8,500 nucleotides of DNA from an uncultured Haemophilus sp. (lineage in GTDB: Bacteria; Pseudomonadota; Gammaproteobacteria; Enterobacterales; Pasteurellaceae). This document shows, piece by piece, positions 4,131 through 8,500 of this stretch. Position numbers and translations under genes: made by a program. The stretch spans positions 1 through 8,500 of the forward strand of contig NZ_CAJLNI010000083.1 of assembly GCF_905207935.1 (NCBI RefSeq). Reading direction: 5' to 3'. The notes below the pieces were generated by a model. That model was not told where the DNA came from. It saw only the letters and a program-made list of their open reading frames with translations, and made no database searches. Numbering within the stretch: the stretch's first letter is position 1; each line of letters starts with the position of its first letter.

Positions 4131-6929
4131 ATGCCAACTATCGCTCCTAATCCATTAGTCCTAGTGGACGGTTCATCTTATTTATATCGTGCTTTCCACG
4201 CTTTTCCTCCACTCACCAATTCTGCCGGTGAACCAACCGGTGCCATGTACGGTGTATTAAATATGCTTAAAAGCCTGATTTCGCAAGTGCAACCGAGCCA
4301 TATTGCGGTGGTCTTTGATGCGAAAGGCAAAACTTTCCGTGATGAAATGTTTGAACAATATAAATCCCATCGTCCACCGATGCCGGACGATCTGCGTAAA
4401 CAAATTCAGCCGTTACACGATATTATCCGTGCCCTTGGCATTCCTCTTTTAGTCATTGAAGGCGTGGAGGCTGACGATGTCATTGGTACCTTAGCGGTAG
4501 CGGCTTCCAAAGCTAATCAAAAAGTCTTAATCAGCACCGGCGATAAAGACATGGCTCAGCTAGTGGATGACAACATTATGTTGATCAATACCATGAATAA
4601 TACCTTATTAGATCGCGATGCGGTGATTGAAAAATATGGTATTCCGCCAGAACTCATCATTGATTACTTAGCACTAATGGGCGATAGCGCCGATAATATT
4701 CCAGGCGTAGCGGGTGTGGGTGAAAAAACCGCTCTTGGCCTCTTGCAGGGTATCGGCAGCATGGCAGAAATTTATGCCAACTTAGACAAAGTGGCTGAAT
4801 TGCCAATTCGTGGGGCAAAAAAATTAGGGGATAAATTATTGGCTGAAAAAGAAATGGCCGATTTATCCTATCGTCTAGCCACCATCAAAACTGATGTGGA
4901 TCTCGATATCACCCCAGAACAACTCACCCTTGGTGCAAGTAATAATGATCAACTCACTGAATATTTTGGCCGTTATGAATTTAAACGTTGGCTCAATGAA
5001 GTGATGAATGGTGCTGATTCCATCACCAATAATAACGAACAACCGACTAAGATCAATCACTATCAAGCTACGCCTTCGCTCGCTCAAGACAATAGCGATG
5101 AAACATTACCAGCAATTCAAATTGATCGCAGCCGTTATGAAACCTTGCTCACCGAAGCAGATTTAAATCGTTGGGTGGAAAAACTCAATCAGGCCAAACT
5201 TTTTGCCTTAGATACAGAAACCGATAATTTAGATTATATGGCCGCCAACTTGGTGGGCATTTCCTTTGCGTTAGAAAACGGTGAAGCGGCTTATTTACCG
5301 CTACAATTAGATTATTTAGGCGCACCAAAAACGCTCAAAAAAACAACCGTACTTGCTCTGTTAAAACCGATTTTAGAAAATCCTACTATTCAAAAAGTCG
5401 GGCAAAACTTCAAGTACGATCTCACCATCTTCGCTCGTAATGGCATTGATGTGCAAGGTGTGGCTTTCGATACTATGTTGGAGTCCTATGTGCTCAACAG
5501 CACAGGCCGTCATAATATGGACGATCTGGCGAAACGTTATTTAGGGCATCAAACCATTAGTTTTGAAGAGATTGCAGGCAAAGGTAAAAATCAGCTGACC
5601 TTTAACCAAATTCAATTGGAACAAGCCGCTGAATACGCTGCGGAAGATGCTGATGTGACAATGAAACTGCAGCAAGTACTATGGGAAAAACTCTCTAAAG
5701 AACCCACTCTGGAAAAACTCTTTAAAGAAATGGAATTGCCATTGTTAGGTGTGCTATCCCGTATGGAACGTCGCGGTGTTTTAATTGATAGCGATGCACT
5801 ATTCCTACAATCTAATGAAATCGCAAATCGTTTAAGTGAATTAGAAGAACAAGCCTATGTCTTGGCAGGGCAGCCATTTAATTTGGCCTCCACCAAACAA
5901 TTACAGGAAATTTTGTTTGATAAATTAGGTTTACCAGTCATTCAAAAAACACCAAAAGGCGCGCCATCGACCAATGAGGAAGTATTGGAAGAGCTGGCAT
6001 TTAGTCACGAATTACCGAAAGTGTTGGTAGAACATCGTGGTCTCAGCAAACTAAAATCCACCTACACTGATAAATTGCCACAAATGGTAAATCCACAAAC
6101 GGGTCGAGTCCATACTTCCTACCATCAAGCGGTGACAGCCACCGGTCGTCTTTCATCAAGCGATCCGAATCTGCAAAACATTCCGATCCGTAATGAAGAA
6201 GGCCGCCGTATTCGTCAGGCATTTATTGCACGCGAAGGCTTTACTGTTGTGGCAGCTGACTATTCACAAATCGAACTACGCATTATGGCGCACCTATCAC
6301 AGGATCAGGGCTTAATTAACGCCTTTACTCAAGGCAAAGATATTCACCGCTCTACTGCGGCAGAAATCTTTGGTGTCTCACTAGATGAAGTGACTTCCGA
6401 ACAACGCCGCAATGCCAAAGCAATTAACTTCGGTTTAATTTATGGTATGTCTGCCTTTGGCTTATCGCGCCAACTCGGTATTGGCCGTGCCGATGCTCAG
6501 AGCTATATGGATTTGTATTTCAAACGCTATCCAGGCGTACAAACTTTTATGCACGATATTCGTGAGAAAGCTAAAGCCCAAGGCTATGTGGAAACCCTAT
6601 TCGGCCGTCGTTTATATCTGCCGGATATCAACTCCTCTAACGGTATGCGCCGTAAAGCTGCAGAACGTGTCGCGATCAATGCACCAATGCAAGGCACTGC
6701 CGCAGACATTATTAAACGTGCCATGATTCAATTGGATCAAAAACTACAAAATGATCCCGATATCGCGATGATTATGCAAGTACACGATGAATTGGTGTTT
6801 GAAGTGCGGTCAGAAAAAGTCGCGTTTTATAGCAAACTCATCAAAACACACATGGAAAGCGCAGCTGATTTAGTGGTGCCATTGATTGTAGATGTGGGGC
6901 AAGGCACTAACTGGGATGAGGCGCACTAA
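4131..6929 (+). CDS. polA: DNA polymerase I
   Basis: A full three-domain DNA polymerase I of 932 residues (E. coli has 928), acting in Okazaki-fragment processing and repair. The 5' nuclease domain (about 1-300) has LVDGSSYLYRA with D13, EADDVIGT with D115 and D116, STGDKDMAQ with D138 and D140, GDSADN with D185 and D188, and a helix-hairpin-helix GVAGVGEKTA at 192-201. The 3'-5' proofreading domain keeps D361 and E363 (DTETD), D430 (GQNFKYD), Y502 and D506. The polymerase domain has D710 (DYSQIELR), K763 and F767 in the O helix (NAKAINFGLIYG), and D886 (QVHDELVF), so all three activities look intact. The start at 4131 is preceded by CGGA 6 nt away and aligns with E. coli PolA; a longer frame from 4095 would begin inside the -10 box. 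The linker at 298-327 is Asn/Gln-rich. The cupin gene follows after 11 nt. Confidence 0.98.
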   Translation: MPTIAPNPLVLVDGSSYLYRAFHAFPPLTNSAGEPTGAMYGVLNMLKSLISQVQPSHIAVVFDAKGKTFRDEMFEQYKSHRPPMPDDLRKQIQPLHDIIRALGIPLLVIEGVEADDVIGTLAVAASKANQKVLISTGDKDMAQLVDDNIMLINTMNNTLLDRDAVIEKYGIPPELIIDYLALMGDSADNIPGVAGVGEKTALGLLQGIGSMAEIYANLDKVAELPIRGAKKLGDKLLAEKEMADLSYRLATIKTDVDLDITPEQLTLGASNNDQLTEYFGRYEFKRWLNEVMNGADSITNNNEQPTKINHYQATPSLAQDNSDETLPAIQIDRSRYETLLTEADLNRWVEKLNQAKLFALDTETDNLDYMAANLVGISFALENGEAAYLPLQLDYLGAPKTLKKTTVLALLKPILENPTIQKVGQNFKYDLTIFARNGIDVQGVAFDTMLESYVLNSTGRHNMDDLAKRYLGHQTISFEEIAGKGKNQLTFNQIQLEQAAEYAAEDADVTMKLQQVLWEKLSKEPTLEKLFKEMELPLLGVLSRMERRGVLIDSDALFLQSNEIANRLSELEEQAYVLAGQPFNLASTKQLQEILFDKLGLPVIQKTPKGAPSTNEEVLEELAFSHELPKVLVEHRGLSKLKSTYTDKLPQMVNPQTGRVHTSYHQAVTATGRLSSSDPNLQNIPIRNEEGRRIRQAFIAREGFTVVAADYSQIELRIMAHLSQDQGLINAFTQGKDIHRSTAAEIFGVSLDEVTSEQRRNAKAINFGLIYGMSAFGLSRQLGIGRADAQSYMDLYFKRYPGVQTFMHDIREKAKAQGYVETLFGRRLYLPDINSSNGMRRKAAERVAINAPMQGTAADIIKRAMIQLDQKLQNDPDIAMIMQVHDELVFEVRSEKVAFYSKLIKTHMESAADLVVPLIVDVGQGTNWDEAH
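6802..6810 (+). repeat. DNA uptake sequence (USS), exact core, in the polA 3' region
   Basis: AAGTGCGGT on the plus strand, in the frame encoding Val-Arg just after the catalytic HDELVFE segment of polA. Downstream bases include A- and T-rich stretches, as in the extended uptake signal. Confidence 0.9.
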
Positions 6930-6932
6930 GGA
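6928..6932 (+). promoter_or_regulatory. Ribosome binding site of the cupin gene, overlapping the polA stop codon
   Basis: AAGGA begins within the polA stop codon (TAA at 6927-6929) and lies 8 nt before the cupin ATG at 6941. The overlap suggests that translation of the cupin is coupled to polA on one mRNA. Confidence 0.7.
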
Positions 6933-6940
6933 ATTTAGTC

Positions 6941-7255
6941 ATGAATAAAGTTATTCAAAGTCAGCACTTTACGGCAGAACGTGCTTGGGGAGCACTGGAT
7001 ATTACCAATATGAATGGCATTTCCGTGCGTCTGCACTGGACAGATAAACCTTACAAATGGCATATCAATGACGGTGAAGAAGTCTTTGCTGTCATGGATG
7101 GTAAGGTGGAAATGCGCTACAAAGAAGAAGGTCAAGAGAAAGCCGTATTGCTTCATACGGGTGATATTTTTTATGCGGGTATTGGTACCGAACATGTTGC
7201 TCATCCACAAGGCGAAGCGCGCATATTAGTCATAGAGAAAGCAGACAGTATTTAA
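6941..7255 (+). CDS. Small single-domain cupin protein, function unknown
   Basis: A 104-residue protein with a cupin_2-type beta-barrel signature. The first motif is KWHINDGEEVFAVMDGKVEM at residues 39-58 and the second is HTGDIFYAGIGTEHVAHP at 72-89. Likely metal ligands are H41, E46 or E47, and H85; the first His of the classical HxH pair is a lysine (K39), so metal binding may be altered. No signal peptide or membrane segment is seen, so it is probably cytoplasmic. Small cupins range from dioxygenases and isomerases to sugar- or ligand-binding proteins, and no specific activity can be assigned. It lies 11 nt after polA, with its ribosome site on the polA stop codon, and 17 nt before cyuA. 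This makes one transcript likely and raises, as inference only, a link to cysteine or sulfur metabolism. The gene and fold are well supported; the function is not. Confidence 0.9.
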   Translation: MNKVIQSQHFTAERAWGALDITNMNGISVRLHWTDKPYKWHINDGEEVFAVMDGKVEMRYKEEGQEKAVLLHTGDIFYAGIGTEHVAHPQGEARILVIEKADSI

Positions 7256-7272
7256 TAAATTAAAAGAATTTT

Positions 7273-8500
7273 ATGAATCAAGAAAGACTCAACGAAATCG
7301 AAAAACCATTACTTCACCTTGTGGAACGTGATGTGGTTCCCGCACTTGGCTGTACTGAACCTATCTCTTTAGCGCTTGCAGCTGCAACGGCGGCTAAATA
7401 TTTAGGGAAAACACCTGAACGTATTGAAGCCAAGGTGTCACCAAACTTAATGAAAAATGGTTTAGGTGTTGCAGTACCGGGAACGGGCATGGTGGGCTTG
7501 CCTATTGCCGCAGCGATTGGTGCTTTAGGCGGTGATCCAGAGGGTGAATTGGAAGTATTAAAACACATCACGCCAGAGCAAGTATCCCAAGCCAAGGCGA
7601 TGCTTGATAACAAGCTCGTTAATGTGGATATTCATCAAACCGAGCATATTTTATATTCAGAAGCTGTGTTGCTTGCCGATAATGACCGAGTGAAAGTAGC
7701 CATTCAAGATCAACACACTAACATCATTTTGATTGAAAAAAATGGCGAGGTCATTTTTGAGAAAGAACACGATGAATGTGCTGATTGCGATCCCTATGAT
7801 ATTTTCAAACAGGTGAGCGCACGTGAAATTTTTGAATTTTCTTGTGAAGTTGAGCTCGATAAAATCCGTTTTATCGGACAAGCTGCCGCGCTCAACCGCG
7901 CGCTATCTAACGAAGGGTTACGCGAAAATTACGGTTTACACATTGGCAGAACGTTACGCAAACAAGTTGGTAGTGGCTTAATGTCAGATGATTTACTCAG
8001 CAAAATCATGATTGAAACCACTGCAGCCTCTGATGCACGTATGGGTGGGGCTACATTGCCAGCGATGAGTAATTCTGGTTCCGGTAACCAAGGTATTGCC
8101 GCCACTATGCCCGTGGTTGTGGTCGCCGATTATTTAAACGTGAGTGAAGAAAAACGTCTTCGTGCACTCTTCTTATCACACTTAATGGCCATTTATATCC
8201 ACAGTAAATTACCCAAACTCTCTGCCCTTTGTGCGGTAACAACCGCATCAATGGGAAGTTGTGCGGGTATCGCCTATTTGCTTACGGGCAAATTTGAAAC
8301 GGTAAGTATGGGGATTTGCAGCATGATTGGCGATATTAGCGGAATCATCTGTGATGGCGCATCCAATAGCTGTGCAATGAAAGTGTCCACCAGCGTGGCT
8401 TCCGGCTATAAATCAGTACTCATGGCTATGGATGAAACCCATGTGACGGGTAATGAAGGTATCGTTGAACATGATCTCGATCGCACTATCGACAATCTAT
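7273..8500 (+). CDS. cyuA: L-cysteine desulfidase / serine dehydratase-like protein (former UPF0597, YhaM), C-terminus cut by window edge
   Basis: The frame is open from ATG 7273 to the window edge, 409 complete codons with no stop. Family members are about 430-440 residues, so roughly 25-30 are missing. It opens MNQERLNEIEKPLLHLVERD and shows the signature VPALGCTEPISLALA (C27), then PGTGMVGLPIAAAIG near 69-83, SNSGSGNQGIAAT at 268-280, and a cysteine-rich C-terminal half with C320, C330, C349, C360 (ICDGA) and C367 (NSCAMK). In archaeal and E. coli relatives an iron-sulfur enzyme with such cysteines splits L-cysteine into pyruvate, ammonia and sulfide. C27, C360 and C367 are the most likely cluster ligands, by inference. 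The fold is that of the serine dehydratase alpha chain, so serine deamination is an alternative. Only a weak AAGAA precedes the start; the gene probably depends on the polA-cupin transcript. In H. influenzae the UPF0597 gene also neighbours polA (from memory). Confidence 0.9.
   Translation, partial: MNQERLNEIEKPLLHLVERDVVPALGCTEPISLALAAATAAKYLGKTPERIEAKVSPNLMKNGLGVAVPGTGMVGLPIAAAIGALGGDPEGELEVLKHITPEQVSQAKAMLDNKLVNVDIHQTEHILYSEAVLLADNDRVKVAIQDQHTNIILIEKNGEVIFEKEHDECADCDPYDIFKQVSAREIFEFSCEVELDKIRFIGQAAALNRALSNEGLRENYGLHIGRTLRKQVGSGLMSDDLLSKIMIETTAASDARMGGATLPAMSNSGSGNQGIAATMPVVVVADYLNVSEEKRLRALFLSHLMAIYIHSKLPKLSALCAVTTASMGSCAGIAYLLTGKFETVSMGICSMIGDISGIICDGASNSCAMKVSTSVASGYKSVLMAMDETHVTGNEGIVEHDLDRTIDNL

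Noticed and set aside
6930..6940. Spot 42 (spf) RNA downstream of polA, as in enterobacteria
   Set aside because: Only 11 nt separate polA and the cupin gene, so there is no room for it.
7339..7347. Near-match to an uptake sequence (CCCGCACTT) in cyuA
   Set aside because: One mismatch from the core, and the bases encode the conserved VPALGCTEP motif, so coding constraint explains them.

Overview
The window is ordinary, gene-dense chromosomal DNA from a gammaproteobacterium of the family Pasteurellaceae, most likely Haemophilus or a close relative such as Aggregatibacter. Two things support this. The 9-base DNA uptake sequence AAGTGCGGT occurs four times exactly across both strands, which is the Haemophilus influenzae type. 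The gene blocks and protein sequences also match the H. influenzae pattern. The DNA is AT-rich. There are no phage, transposon, CRISPR, rRNA or tRNA genes.

Left block (minus strand, 1 to about 1740). A strong promoter with an AT-rich upstream element drives rplU and rpmA (ribosomal proteins L21 and L27), which end at a hairpin terminator. Next comes a ten-helix EamA/DMT-family transporter in the position of E. coli yhbE; it is cut by the left edge and has its own putative promoter. The order ispB <> rplU-rpmA-yhbE is the conserved enterobacterial order, so obgE/cgtA would be expected just outside the left edge.

Middle block (plus strand, 1811-3662). Divergently from rplU, ispB (long-chain polyprenyl diphosphate synthase for quinone side chains) and queH (epoxyqueuosine reductase for tRNA queuosine) form a tight pair with 1 nt between them. 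They end at a bidirectional terminator shared with the convergent gene zapA.

Right block (3665-8500). zapA (FtsZ-ring protein, minus) and polA (DNA polymerase I, plus) diverge from a shared 160-nt regulatory region. polA is followed 11 nt later by a small single-domain cupin and then, 17 nt further, by the L-cysteine desulfidase/serine-dehydratase-like gene cyuA (formerly UPF0597/yhaM), which is cut by the right edge. These three probably form one transcription unit.

No previously undescribed multi-gene system is visible. The observations most worth checking are the cupin-cyuA pair behind polA, the absence of the 6S RNA gene from its usual place after zapA, the long basic N-terminal tail of QueH, an inverted repeat in the transporter leader, and uptake sequences placed in both divergent promoter regions. 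Promoter calls are by eye and less certain than the genes.
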